Shown: positions 26,438-35,754 of the stretch, in pieces
How positions within the stretch are numbered: the first letter of the stretch is position 1
How the letters are laid out: every line of letters starts with the position of its first letter
DNA from: JABCZS01 sp041660525
Lineage (GTDB): Bacteria; Pseudomonadota; Gammaproteobacteria; JABCZS01
Direction: 5' to 3'
DNA length: 64,000 bases
Assembly (NCBI GenBank): GCA_041660525.1
Contig: JBAZWD010000008.1
Span: forward strand, 50,323-114,322
The notes under the pieces: model-generated
Databases searched by the model: none
What the model saw: only the letters and a program-made list of their open reading frames with translations
What the model was told of the DNA's origin: nothing
Program-made: the position numbers and the translations under genes

Positions 26438-27136
26438 TTAAATCGTCAAACGTTCTTCAAACAACTTCAAAATATGATCCAATACGTCCTGAATCTTCAT
26501 GCCTGTGGTGTCCACAATTATGGCATCAAGTGCAGGTTGTAGAGGGGAAACAGCACGTTGGCGATCTCTTTCATCACGCGCAGCAATCTCATTTTGCAGT
26601 GCGCCTAGATTATCATGAATTCCCTGCTCTTTCAACTGCTTATAGCGTCTTTGCGCCCGCTCTTCGATACTCGCGGATAAAAAGATTTTTAAGACTGCAT
26701 CGGGAAAAACCACGGTGCCCATATCGCGACCTTCTGCCACTAAACCCGGCATTTGTCGAAAACTACGCTGTTTAGCGAGTAAAGCTTGCCGGACACTTAA
26801 ATAAACGCTGATTTGTGAGGCTTTATTGCCACAAGATTCGGTTAAAATCTCGCTGCTGACTTCTTCATCTTCAAGGATAAAACGCGTGGTATCTTCAAGG
26901 GTATTGGGAATAAATTGCACATCCAGAGTTTCGGCTAAAGCGGTTAAAGCCGCGATATCATCAAGCGCAATTTGATGTTTATCCGCGCAAAGTGCTAATA
27001 AACGGTATAAAGCACCACTTTCTAATAAATGCCAATCAAATTCTTTTGCAAGCAAGCGCGCAATCGTACCTTTTCCAGAGCCGCCCGGCCCATCAATGGT
27101 GACAACTTTTGCCTGCTCTTGTGGCAGTTTATCCAT
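26438..27136 (-). CDS. cmk: Cytidylate kinase
   Basis: CMP/dCMP kinase, 232 aa, phosphorylates CMP with ATP in pyrimidine salvage. The P-loop IDGPGGSGKGTIA lies near residue 14, AEGRDMGTVVFPDA is the conserved NMP-binding segment, and SIEERAQRRYKQL is the lid. The ATG at 27136 is used; a TTG at 27148 would extend it. It overlaps the end of serC. The aroA gene that often lies between serC and cmk is absent here. Confidence 0.95.
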   Translation of the reverse strand: MDKLPQEQAKVVTIDGPGGSGKGTIARLLAKEFDWHLLESGALYRLLALCADKHQIALDDIAALTALAETLDVQFIPNTLEDTTRFILEDEEVSSEILTESCGNKASQISVYLSVRQALLAKQRSFRQMPGLVAEGRDMGTVVFPDAVLKIFLSASIEERAQRRYKQLKEQGIHDNLGALQNEIAARDERDRQRAVSPLQPALDAIIVDTTGMKIQDVLDHILKLFEERLTI

Positions 27137-28208
27137 AACGGCGTTCAAAATCTTGCATAAAATCGACTAATGCTTGCGCACCAGCCACAGGCATCGCGTT
27201 ATATAAACTTGCCCGCATACCGCCAATACTGCGATGTCCGGCTAAATTATATAAACCCTGTTCTTGCGCTTTTTCGATGAATACAGGATCTAATTTTGGA
27301 TCAGACAATGTAAAAGGAATATTCATGCGTGAACGCGAATGCACTTCAACCGGATTATTATAAAAATCAGATGCATCAATGGCTGCGTAAACAATATCGG
27401 CTTTCAAACGATTTTGCTCAGCCATAGCTGTTAAACCACCTTGCGCCAATAACCATTTAAACATTAAGCCAGACACATACCAAGAAAATACTGCCGGTGT
27501 ATTACAACAAGAATCTTCCGCAATCATTTTACGGTAATTTAAAATAGTTGGAATAGGATAACGAGAAGGTTTAATCACATCTTCTTTAACAACCACAACC
27601 GCCATACCTGCAGGACCAATATTTTTTTGCACGCCTGCATAAATTAAATCAAATTGCGTGACATCGATAGGCTGTGATAAAAAATTAGAAGACATATCCG
27701 CGACTAGTGGCACTTTAACTTTGGGCACCCAAGTAAATTCTACGCCATGAATCGTTTCATTCGGGGTGTAGTGTAAATAAGCAGCGGCATCGCTGGTTTG
27801 CCAAGAAGCTTGGTGAGGCACAGTTGTGTAACGATTTTCTTTCGTATTCGCCACAACATTCACATCACAATAAAGTCTTGCTTCTTCAACAGCTTTTTCA
27901 GACCAAACGCCTGTTTGCACATAATCAGCGCAGCGGGCTTCCCCTAATAAATTTAAGGGAATTGCAGCAAATTGCCCAGTCGCGCCACCTTGTAGAAATA
28001 TGATTTTATAACCCGCAGGCAGGCTTAATAGTTCACTCAAATCCGCCATGCTTTCTTCAATGATTTTTATAAAATCAGCACCACGGTGACTGATTTCTGT
28101 AATCGCTAAACCATGCTTAAAATTCTTAAGACTTTGGATCGCCTCATTCATGACTTCCGGCGGCAGAACAGCGGGACCAGCGCAATAATTGTAAATGGGG
28201 TGAGACAT
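27129..28208 (-). CDS. serC: Phosphoserine aminotransferase
   Basis: SerC, 359 aa, a PLP enzyme converting 3-phosphohydroxypyruvate to phosphoserine (serine and pyridoxine pathways). YNYCAGPAVLPPEV at the N-terminus, FLQGGATGQFAAIP, and the PLP-lysine segment DLIYAGVQKNIGPAG identify it, with a C-terminal GGMRASLYNAM. Length is normal. AAGGAG lies 6 bases before the ATG. It is the first gene of the serC-cmk-rpsA run and divergent from lpxH. Confidence 0.97.
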   Translation of the reverse strand: MSHPIYNYCAGPAVLPPEVMNEAIQSLKNFKHGLAITEISHRGADFIKIIEESMADLSELLSLPAGYKIIFLQGGATGQFAAIPLNLLGEARCADYVQTGVWSEKAVEEARLYCDVNVVANTKENRYTTVPHQASWQTSDAAAYLHYTPNETIHGVEFTWVPKVKVPLVADMSSNFLSQPIDVTQFDLIYAGVQKNIGPAGMAVVVVKEDVIKPSRYPIPTILNYRKMIAEDSCCNTPAVFSWYVSGLMFKWLLAQGGLTAMAEQNRLKADIVYAAIDASDFYNNPVEVHSRSRMNIPFTLSDPKLDPVFIEKAQEQGLYNLAGHRSIGGMRASLYNAMPVAGAQALVDFMQDFERRYG

Positions 28209-28247
28209 GGCATGCTCCTTATAAAGTAAACTTTGCTCATTATGGCA

Positions 28248-28256
28248 TGTTATAAT
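28248..28256 (+). promoter_or_regulatory. Extended -10 promoter, leaderless type, for lpxH
   Basis: TGtTATAAT is followed by GGCTAA (six bases) and the ATG at 28263, with no ribosome-binding site. The predicted transcription start is the A of the start codon. Confidence 0.5.
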
Positions 28257-28262
28257 GGCTAA

Positions 28263-28952
28263 ATGAATACCCTATTTATATCTGATATCCATCTTAATCC
28301 CCATCGCCCCAAAATCACTGCGATTTTTTTAGAATTTTTACAAGGCGAAGCTTTGAATGCAGAAGCTTTGTATATCTTGGGTGATTTTTTTGATAGTTGG
28401 ATAGGTGATGATGTGATGGATGATTTTGCCAACACCATTGCTAAAGCACTTCATCAGCTGGTGGATAGCGGTGTGAAAGTTTATTTAATGCCCGGAAATC
28501 GTGATTTTTTATATGGCAAAGTATTCGAAGAAAAATCAGGCGTGATTTTAATTCCTGATCCTACCCTGATCAATTTAAATGGGACACCGACTTTATTAGT
28601 CCATGGTGATAGTTTATGCAGTGCCGATCGCGGCTTTCAAATTTTCCGTTATTTTGTGCGCCACCCGGTGTTGACTTGGATTTTCTTGCATACACCTTTA
28701 GCATTTAGACAAAAGTTTGCGCAATATTTACGGAATAAAAGTACTGATAGTAATCAAAAAAAATCTGCTTATATTATGGATGTCGATCAAAAAACCGTTG
28801 AAAATATGATGCGAAAATTTAAAGCAACGCATATGATCCATGGCCATACACATGATCCAAAAATTGTTGAATTTAATTTAGATGGCAAAAAAGTAACGCG
28901 TACGGTTTTGGGGGCATGGGAGACGGAAGGTTATTGTTTAACCATCTCATAA
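28263..28952 (+). CDS. lpxH: UDP-2,3-diacylglucosamine diphosphatase
   Basis: LpxH, 229 aa, a calcineurin-like phosphoesterase that forms lipid X in lipid A synthesis at the inner-membrane face. Metal-binding motifs in order: FISDIHL (Asp8, His10), GDFFDSW, GNRDFL, HGDSLC and HGHTHDP. Length is normal. It is divergent from serC, and its stop is followed immediately by a lone REP unit and then the convergent sucD end. Confidence 0.95.
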   Translation: MNTLFISDIHLNPHRPKITAIFLEFLQGEALNAEALYILGDFFDSWIGDDVMDDFANTIAKALHQLVDSGVKVYLMPGNRDFLYGKVFEEKSGVILIPDPTLINLNGTPTLLVHGDSLCSADRGFQIFRYFVRHPVLTWIFLHTPLAFRQKFAQYLRNKSTDSNQKKSAYIMDVDQKTVENMMRKFKATHMIHGHTHDPKIVEFNLDGKKVTRTVLGAWETEGYCLTIS

Positions 28953-28984
28953 GGGCGAAAGATTTTTCGCCCCTACGGATGTGG
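28953..28984. repeat. Solo REP unit between lpxH and sucD
   Basis: One REP unit (palindrome with 8-bp stem, then the complement of the GTAG head, CTAC) fills nearly the entire 36-base gap between two convergent stop codons. It starts on the first base after the lpxH stop. It matches the ends of the two REP doublets, and its stable hairpin probably acts as a bidirectional terminator or mRNA 3'-end protector. Confidence 0.8.
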
Positions 28985-28988
28985 GAAA

Positions 28989-29885
28989 TTATACGCTTGT
29001 GGGGCAAACAGACTTCCAGCCGGTTATTTCTAACACGCCTTGGCCTATCATTGCGGGTGATTTAACAGTTTTAACGCCTGCTGCATCTAATGCTTTATAT
29101 TTTTCTGCCGCAGTACCCATGCCACCAGCAATAATTGCACCGGCGTGGCCCATGCGTTTGCCTGCGGGTGCAGCAACACCTGCAATATAAGCAACAACAG
29201 GTTTTTTCACATGATGTTTAATATATTCAGCCGCTTCTTCTTCTGCATTGCCGCCGATTTCACCGACCATTACGATCGCTTCTGTTTTTGGATCTTCGTT
29301 AAATAATTTTAAAACATCCACAAAACTCATACCGGGAATTGGATCGCCACCAATACCGACGCAGGTTGTTTGGCCAAAACCCAGATCTGTAGTTTGTTTT
29401 ACAGTTTCATAAGTTAATGTACCTGAGCGTGAAACGATACCGACTTTACCGGGTAAGTGAATAAATCCTGGCATAATGCCGATTTTGCATTCACCGGGCG
29501 TGATAATGCCTGGACAATTGGGGCCGATTAAGCGCACATCTTTGCCTTTTAAATATTCTTTAACGATTAACATATCTAATGCAGGCACGCCTTCAGTGAT
29601 ACATACAATTAATTTAACGCCGGCATCGACTGCTTCAATAATCGAATCTTTACAAAACGGTGCAGGAACATAAATGACGCTGGCTTCTGCGCCCGCTTGT
29701 TCAACAGCTTGTTGCACGGTATCAAATACCGGCAAACCTAAATGCGTTTGTCCGCCTTTACCGGGTGTTACGCCACCGACCATTTTTGTGCCGTAAGCTA
29801 TGGCTTGTTCAGAATGAAATGTACCTTGTTTTCCGGTGAAACCTTGGCAAATTACTTTTGTGTCTTTATTTACTAATATACTCAT
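28989..29885 (-). CDS. sucD: Succinyl-CoA synthetase alpha subunit
   Basis: SucD, 298 aa, binds CoA and carries the phosphohistidine in the TCA step succinyl-CoA to succinate. CQGFTGKQGTFHSEQAI near the start is the CoA-binding loop, and GHAGAIIAGG near residue 246 carries the active-site His. Last gene of the sdh-suc operon; its ATG overlaps the sucC stop by one base (TAATG). Confidence 0.98.
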   Translation of the reverse strand: MSILVNKDTKVICQGFTGKQGTFHSEQAIAYGTKMVGGVTPGKGGQTHLGLPVFDTVQQAVEQAGAEASVIYVPAPFCKDSIIEAVDAGVKLIVCITEGVPALDMLIVKEYLKGKDVRLIGPNCPGIITPGECKIGIMPGFIHLPGKVGIVSRSGTLTYETVKQTTDLGFGQTTCVGIGGDPIPGMSFVDVLKLFNEDPKTEAIVMVGEIGGNAEEEAAEYIKHHVKKPVVAYIAGVAAPAGKRMGHAGAIIAGGMGTAAEKYKALDAAGVKTVKSPAMIGQGVLEITGWKSVCPTSV

Positions 29886-31051
29886 TATTCACCTTTAACT
29901 TCAGAAATGATTTTTTTCGCGGCCAATGTCAAATCGCTTTGCGCAATAATATTAAGACCGCTGTCTTGCAATATTTGTCCGCCTAATTCCGAATTGGTAC
30001 CTTGTAGACGCACAACAACGGGCACTTTTACGTGCACTTCTTTTACCGCATTAATAATACCATTGGCAATTAAATCGCAACGTACAATACCGCCGAAAAT
30101 ATTCACTAACACGCCTTTTACTTTTTCATCGGATAAAATTAATTTAAATGCTTTAGCAACACGTTCTTCTGTTGCGCCGCCGCCTACGTCTAGGAAGTTT
30201 GCAGGATCGCCGCCGTGTAATTTGATTAAATCCATGGTTGCCATTGCAAGACCAGCGCCATTGACCATACAGCCAATATTGCCTTCGAGTGCGATATAGC
30301 TTAAGCCCCATTCGCTGGCTTCATTTTCACGTGGATCTTCTTGATCAGGATCACGCATCGCTACTAAATCTGGATGACGATACAAAGCATTGTCATCGAT
30401 ATTAATTTTGCCATCTAAACAAAGTAAATCATCATCGCTGGTAATCACGAGCGGATTGATTTCAACCAAACTTAAATCTTTTTCAACAAATAATTTACCA
30501 AACGCCATCAATAAATCAGTAAATTGTTTTACTTGTTTATCTTTTAGACCTAAAGCAAACGCTAGAAAACGTCCTTGAAAAGGTAATACACCGACGAGAG
30601 GATCAACCACTACTTTGTGAATTTTTTCTGGATTATCATGTGCGACTTTCTCGATATCCATGCCGCCTTCTGTGGAAGCCATGATCACTATGCGTTTTAA
30701 AGAACGATCAAGAACCGCGCTTAAATACAATTCTTTTTTAATGTTGCAAGGTGCTTCAATTAAAACTTGATTAATAGGCTGACCATGAGCATCGGTTTGA
30801 AAAGTCACCAAACGTGTGCCTAATAATTTTTGCACAAACTCGGCTAATTCCGTTTCGGTTTTAACAACTTTAACGCCACCTGCTTTACCGCGACCGCCCG
30901 CGTGTACTTGCGCTTTGACAACCCAAGCTGGCACATTTAATTTTTTAGCTGCGTCTTTAGCAGCTTCTACGCTGTTAACAACAATACTCGGGGGAACAGG
31001 CATGCCATATTCAGCAAATAATTGCTTGGCTTGATACTCATGTAAATTCAT
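29885..31051 (-). CDS. sucC: Succinyl-CoA synthetase beta subunit
   Basis: SucC, 388 aa, is the ATP-grasp subunit that binds nucleotide and succinate. MNLHEYQAKQLFAEYGMPVP start, KAQVHAGGRGKAGGVK nucleotide-binding segment, and VNIFGGIVRCDLIANGI near the C-terminus are diagnostic. Normal length. It follows sucB by 22 bases. Confidence 0.98.
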   Translation of the reverse strand: MNLHEYQAKQLFAEYGMPVPPSIVVNSVEAAKDAAKKLNVPAWVVKAQVHAGGRGKAGGVKVVKTETELAEFVQKLLGTRLVTFQTDAHGQPINQVLIEAPCNIKKELYLSAVLDRSLKRIVIMASTEGGMDIEKVAHDNPEKIHKVVVDPLVGVLPFQGRFLAFALGLKDKQVKQFTDLLMAFGKLFVEKDLSLVEINPLVITSDDDLLCLDGKINIDDNALYRHPDLVAMRDPDQEDPRENEASEWGLSYIALEGNIGCMVNGAGLAMATMDLIKLHGGDPANFLDVGGGATEERVAKAFKLILSDEKVKGVLVNIFGGIVRCDLIANGIINAVKEVHVKVPVVVRLQGTNSELGGQILQDSGLNIIAQSDLTLAAKKIISEVKGE

Positions 31052-31073
31052 TCTTTATCCTTTCTATATAATG

Positions 31074-32225
31074 CTACAAATCTAATAATATCCGTTGTGG
31101 ATCTTCTAACAATTCTTTGATGGTGCGTAAAAATGTCACGGATTCGCGACCATCAATAATTCGATGATCATAAGATAATGCTAAATACATCATCGGACGA
31201 ATCACCACCTCACCATTTTCTGCAATCGGTCTTTGCACAATATTGTGCATACCTAAAATTGCGCTTTGTGGTGGATTAATAATGGGTGTTGATAATAAAG
31301 AACCAAACACACCGCCATTAGAAATCGTAAATGTACCGCCTGTCATTTCTTCTACGGTAAGCTTGTTATCACGCGCTTTTTCACCGTAACTGACAATGGC
31401 TTTTTCAATATCGGCCAAACTTAAAGTATCCGCATCACGAATAATCGGCACCACTAAACCACGTTCTGTGGATACGGCAACACCAATATCAAAATAACCG
31501 TGATAAACCACATCTTGACCATCAATACTTGCATTCACAACCGGATAACGTTTTAACGCTTCAACAGCTGCTTTCACAAAAAATGACATGAAGCCTAATT
31601 TAATACCGTGCTTTTTCTGGAAATTGTCTTTGTAACGTTCACGGATTTCAACAACGGCTTGTAAATTCACTTCATTAAATGTTGTTAAAATTGCAGCATT
31701 ATGTTGCGCTTCAAGCAAGCGTTCAGCAATACGTGCACGTAAACGTGTCATCGGTACACGTTTATCTAAACGTGCAGTATTTGCCATTTGTAATACATCT
31801 GATTTTACAGCGCGACCATCTTTGCCCGAGCCTTTAATTGCGTTTAAATCAACATTATGTTCTACAGCTGCTCTGCGAACCGAAGGTCCAGCAGGTGGTG
31901 CAGATTGTGCATTTGCAACCGGTGTTGGCGTTGCTGATTTTTCAGGTGTTGAAGCAGGTGCCGCAGGCGATATTGAAGCTGGCGCAGCGCCTTCTTCTAA
32001 TAAACCAATGACAGCAGAAGCTGTAACAGTACTGCCTTGTGGTTGTGTAATACTTTTTAATACACCATCAACCGGTGCAGGCACTTCCAGCATCACTTTA
32101 TCTGTTTCAATATCGACAAGATTTTCATCACGTTTTACAAAATCGCCCGGCTTTTTGTGCCAAGTCGCAATGGTTGCGTCTGTAACGGAATCCGGTAATA
32201 CAGGGACTTTAATTTCTATGGCCAT
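31074..32225 (-). CDS. sucB: 2-oxoglutarate dehydrogenase E2 (dihydrolipoyl succinyltransferase)
   Basis: SucB, 383 aa. A single N-terminal lipoyl domain has its lipoyl lysine in IETDKVMLEV (Lys43). An Ala/Pro-rich linker (about 85-115) follows, then a peripheral-subunit binding domain (PSVRRAAVEHNVDLNAIKGSGKDGR), and a catalytic acyltransferase domain ending in SYDHRIIDGRESVTF with the active-site His and Asp. It lies 9 bases after sucA. Confidence 0.97.
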   Translation of the reverse strand: MAIEIKVPVLPDSVTDATIATWHKKPGDFVKRDENLVDIETDKVMLEVPAPVDGVLKSITQPQGSTVTASAVIGLLEEGAAPASISPAAPASTPEKSATPTPVANAQSAPPAGPSVRRAAVEHNVDLNAIKGSGKDGRAVKSDVLQMANTARLDKRVPMTRLRARIAERLLEAQHNAAILTTFNEVNLQAVVEIRERYKDNFQKKHGIKLGFMSFFVKAAVEALKRYPVVNASIDGQDVVYHGYFDIGVAVSTERGLVVPIIRDADTLSLADIEKAIVSYGEKARDNKLTVEEMTGGTFTISNGGVFGSLLSTPIINPPQSAILGMHNIVQRPIAENGEVVIRPMMYLALSYDHRIIDGRESVTFLRTIKELLEDPQRILLDL

Positions 32226-32234
32226 AATTGTTCC

Positions 32235-35012
32235 TTATCCTAAGGCTTGTTCAACTAAACTATTTTGTTCGCTCACATGTATAGAATGATAACCTGCTGC
32301 CGGTGATGAAGACGCCGCCCGGCCTGCATATTCTAATGTTTGATGCGCTGCCAATGCCGCACGTAAATGATGCTGTGTACAATACCAAGCACCTTGATTT
32401 TGTGGCTCTTCTTGACACCAAATCACATTTTTCGCTTGTGTGTAATGGGCTAATAATTGTCGCAGCCCTGCTTCAGGGAATGGATATAATTGTTCGATAC
32501 GAACAATGGCAACATCCGAACGATTATCCGCTCTGCGTTTTGCCAATAAATCATAGTACACTTTACCGCTGCATAATATCACACGCTGCACATTTTGCGG
32601 TGCAAGCTCATCGACTTCCGGTAATATGCGTTTAAATTCGCCGTCTGCTAATTCCGTTAATGTTGAAACCGCTAACTTGTGTCTCAATAAGCTTTTGGGT
32701 GTCATCACAATTAAAGGCTTACGAAAAGGCGCTAACATTTGTCTTCTTATCATATGAAATACTTGCGCAGGCGTTGAAGGCACACACACTAACATATTAT
32801 GTTCTGCACATAATTGTAAATAACGTTCAAGGCGTGCTGAAGAATGCTCAGGTCCCATACCTTCATAACCATGTGGTAATAACATCACTAAACTGGATAA
32901 TCTGCCCCATTTATGCTCGCCAGAACTGATAAATTGATCGATCACCACTTGCGCACCATTGGCGAAATCACCAAACTGCGCTTCCCATTCAACTAATGTT
33001 GTAGGTGTTGTGGTGGAATAACCGTATTCAAATGCAAGTACTGCTTCTTCGGATAATAAAGAATCAATGATCGTAAAATGCGGCTGATTTTGTGCCAAAT
33101 GCGCAAGCGGACAAAAAGGCGTACCTGTTTCTTGATCATGTAAAACCGCATGACGGTGTGCAAACGTGCCACGACCACAATCTTGTCCACTTAAACGTAC
33201 CGCAAAACCTTGATGTAATAATGTAGCATAGGCTAAATTTTCAGCATAACCCCAATCAACAGGCAGCTCGCCTAATGTCATTTTATGTCTGTCTTCGATA
33301 ATTTTGGCGACTTGTTTTTGAAGCACAAAACCTTCGGGTAGCACTTCTAATTGTTTAGCCAATTCTACTAATGCAGTTTGATTAATACGTGTATCAACGG
33401 CTTGCACAGGATCTTGTTTTACATACGGCCGCCAATCTACGAGCATGTCTTGCTCGGGAATTTTGATTAAATTTTCAAGGATGTGTTTACCTGAATCTAA
33501 ATGATCCCGATAAGCTATTTCCATCGTATTAATTTCTTCTTGCGTAATGATGCCCGCTTTTATTAATTGTTGTCCGTATAATACAGCGGTTGTCGGATGA
33601 TTACGGATTTTTTGATACATTAAAGGTTGTGTCGCAGAAGGTTCATCGGCTTCATTATGACCATGACGACGATAACAAATTAAATCGATCACGATATCTT
33701 TTTTAAATTTCATACGGTATTCCAAAGCCAACTGTGCAAGAAACACAACCGCTTGTGGATCATCACCGTTCACATGGAATATCGGCGCATCTATCATTTT
33801 CGCAATATCGGTGCAATATAAAGTTGAACGTGTATCGCGTGGATTACTGGTCGTGAAACCGACTTGATTGTTAATCACTATGTGCACTGTTCCGCCGGTA
33901 TTAAAACCGCGTGTTTGTGAAAGACTAAATGTTTCCATCACCACACCTTGACCTGCAAATGCAGAATCACCGTGTAATAAAATGGGTAATACTTGTTGAT
34001 GTTCACGATCATGACGGCGTTCTTGACGTGCTTTTACAGAACCTTCAACCACAGGTGAAACGATTTCTAAGTGTGAAGGATTAAAAGCCAACGCTAAATG
34101 CAAAGAACCATTTTTTGTTTGAATGTCTGAAGAAAATCCTTGGTGATATTTTACATCGCCTGCCACTAATTCGATCGGCGCTTTACCTTCAAACTCTTGA
34201 AATAAATCGCTCGGTGCTTTGCCTAATAAATTGATTAACACATTTAAGCGGCCACGATGCGCCATGCCGATGACAACTTCTTTTACGTTTGCAAGTCCGG
34301 CTTGTTGAATAATTTCATCCATGGCGGGAATTAAACTATCGCCGCCTTCAAGCGAGAAACGTTTTTGCCCGACAAAACGCGTATGCAAATAACGCTCGAG
34401 CCCTTCTGCTTTATTTAATAAACTCAAAACGGATTTGGATTTTTCAGCAGAAAATTTTAATTGTGGAAAATCAACTTCGATGCGTTTCATCAGCCAATCG
34501 CGCTCTTCTTCATTGGCGACATGCGTGTATTCTGCGCCGATAGATCCGCAATATATTTTTTCGAGTTGTTTAATAATATCGGCGAGACTGCCTTGTGGAT
34601 AATCGATAATGCTGCTTTGAAAAACGGTATTCAGATCAGCTTCAGATAAATGATGATGTTCTAATGTTAATTCTGGAAATGTTTTATGGTGTTTTTGTAA
34701 TTCTAAAGGATCAAGTTTTGCTTTTTGATGACCGCAGCATCGGTACGCATCTATCAATAACTGCACTTGCATTTCTTTTTCTTCAACCGGCGCACAGGAG
34801 CTGATTTGCGCTTTATGTTTTGCGTAATCTAAAAAAGCTTGTTGAATAGGCAAATGCGCAACTTCTTGGCCGGCAATCGGTTTGAGTGCATCAAATTGTG
34901 CACGTAAACTGGGATCAATAACACTCGGGTCAATTAAATATTGTTCGTAAATCGGTTCTAGATAAGCTGCATTATCGCCATCAAACAAAGAGCTCGCACG
35001 TAAATCTTGCAT
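32235..35012 (-). CDS. sucA: 2-oxoglutarate dehydrogenase E1
   Basis: SucA, 925 aa, the thiamine-diphosphate decarboxylase component of the 2-oxoglutarate complex. GMAHRGRLNVLINLLGK, HGDSAFAGQGVVMET, the ThDP motif around HVNGDDPQAVVF with NNQVGFTT, and the C-terminal WCQEEPQNQGAW are all present. Length is close to the E. coli enzyme. It lies 4 bases after sdhB. No lpd (E3) gene is in the window. Confidence 0.98.
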   Translation of the reverse strand: MQDLRASSLFDGDNAAYLEPIYEQYLIDPSVIDPSLRAQFDALKPIAGQEVAHLPIQQAFLDYAKHKAQISSCAPVEEKEMQVQLLIDAYRCCGHQKAKLDPLELQKHHKTFPELTLEHHHLSEADLNTVFQSSIIDYPQGSLADIIKQLEKIYCGSIGAEYTHVANEEERDWLMKRIEVDFPQLKFSAEKSKSVLSLLNKAEGLERYLHTRFVGQKRFSLEGGDSLIPAMDEIIQQAGLANVKEVVIGMAHRGRLNVLINLLGKAPSDLFQEFEGKAPIELVAGDVKYHQGFSSDIQTKNGSLHLALAFNPSHLEIVSPVVEGSVKARQERRHDREHQQVLPILLHGDSAFAGQGVVMETFSLSQTRGFNTGGTVHIVINNQVGFTTSNPRDTRSTLYCTDIAKMIDAPIFHVNGDDPQAVVFLAQLALEYRMKFKKDIVIDLICYRRHGHNEADEPSATQPLMYQKIRNHPTTAVLYGQQLIKAGIITQEEINTMEIAYRDHLDSGKHILENLIKIPEQDMLVDWRPYVKQDPVQAVDTRINQTALVELAKQLEVLPEGFVLQKQVAKIIEDRHKMTLGELPVDWGYAENLAYATLLHQGFAVRLSGQDCGRGTFAHRHAVLHDQETGTPFCPLAHLAQNQPHFTIIDSLLSEEAVLAFEYGYSTTTPTTLVEWEAQFGDFANGAQVVIDQFISSGEHKWGRLSSLVMLLPHGYEGMGPEHSSARLERYLQLCAEHNMLVCVPSTPAQVFHMIRRQMLAPFRKPLIVMTPKSLLRHKLAVSTLTELADGEFKRILPEVDELAPQNVQRVILCSGKVYYDLLAKRRADNRSDVAIVRIEQLYPFPEAGLRQLLAHYTQAKNVIWCQEEPQNQGAWYCTQHHLRAALAAHQTLEYAGRAASSSPAAGYHSIHVSEQNSLVEQALG

Positions 35013-35016
35013 GCTG

Positions 35017-35736
35017 TTAAACCCCTTCTTTTAACATTTCAGTACGTATATTTGCGATCGCTTGTGTAGGGTTTAAACCTTTGGGACAAACATCGGCGCA
35101 ATTCATAATACTGCGACAACGGTATAAACTGTAAGCATCTTCCAGCTTAGTTAAACGTTCTGATTTTGCGGTATCTCGACTGTCACTGATAAAGCGCGAG
35201 GCTTGTAATAATGCTGCGGGGCCAACAAATTTATCAGGATTCCACCAATAAGAAGGACAAGCCGTTGTACAACATGCGCATAAAATACATTCATATAAAC
35301 CATCTAATTTTGCGCGATCGGCAGGGGATTGTAAGCGTTCAATCGCAGGCGCTGGCGTATCATTTTGTAAATACGGATCAACTTTTTCGTATTGTTGATA
35401 AAATTGTGTCATGTCGACTACAAGATCACGAATCACCGGTAAACTCGGTAATGGACGCAATACTATCGGTTGCGATAATTCTGAAACCGGCGTAATACAA
35501 CATAAACGGTTTTTACCATTCACATTAACCGCATCTGATCCGCAAACACCTTCACCGCAAGAATGACGAAACGTTAAAGTTTCATCCAATTCTTTTAATT
35601 TTTTGAGCGCGCCCAATACCATTAGGTCTTTACCCTTTTCAATAGACAAGCTTAATTCTTGCATATAAGGTTTTGCATCGACGGCAGGATTGTATCGATA
35701 AATAGAAAATTTTATTTCAGTCATCGCTTGCGACAT
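35017..35736 (-). CDS. sdhB: Succinate dehydrogenase iron-sulfur subunit
   Basis: SdhB, 239 aa. The [2Fe-2S] cysteines are in CGEGVCGSDAVNVNGKNRLCC-type spacing (residues about 60-80). The [4Fe-4S] set is CILCACCTTACPSYWW, and the [3Fe-4S] and [4Fe-4S] ligands continue in CRSIMNCADVCPKGLNP. It carries electrons from SdhA flavin to quinone. It follows sdhA by 18 bases in the sdhCDAB order. Confidence 0.98.
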   Translation of the reverse strand: MSQAMTEIKFSIYRYNPAVDAKPYMQELSLSIEKGKDLMVLGALKKLKELDETLTFRHSCGEGVCGSDAVNVNGKNRLCCITPVSELSQPIVLRPLPSLPVIRDLVVDMTQFYQQYEKVDPYLQNDTPAPAIERLQSPADRAKLDGLYECILCACCTTACPSYWWNPDKFVGPAALLQASRFISDSRDTAKSERLTKLEDAYSLYRCRSIMNCADVCPKGLNPTQAIANIRTEMLKEGV

Positions 35737-35754
35737 ATCTATCCTCTTTAGGTG

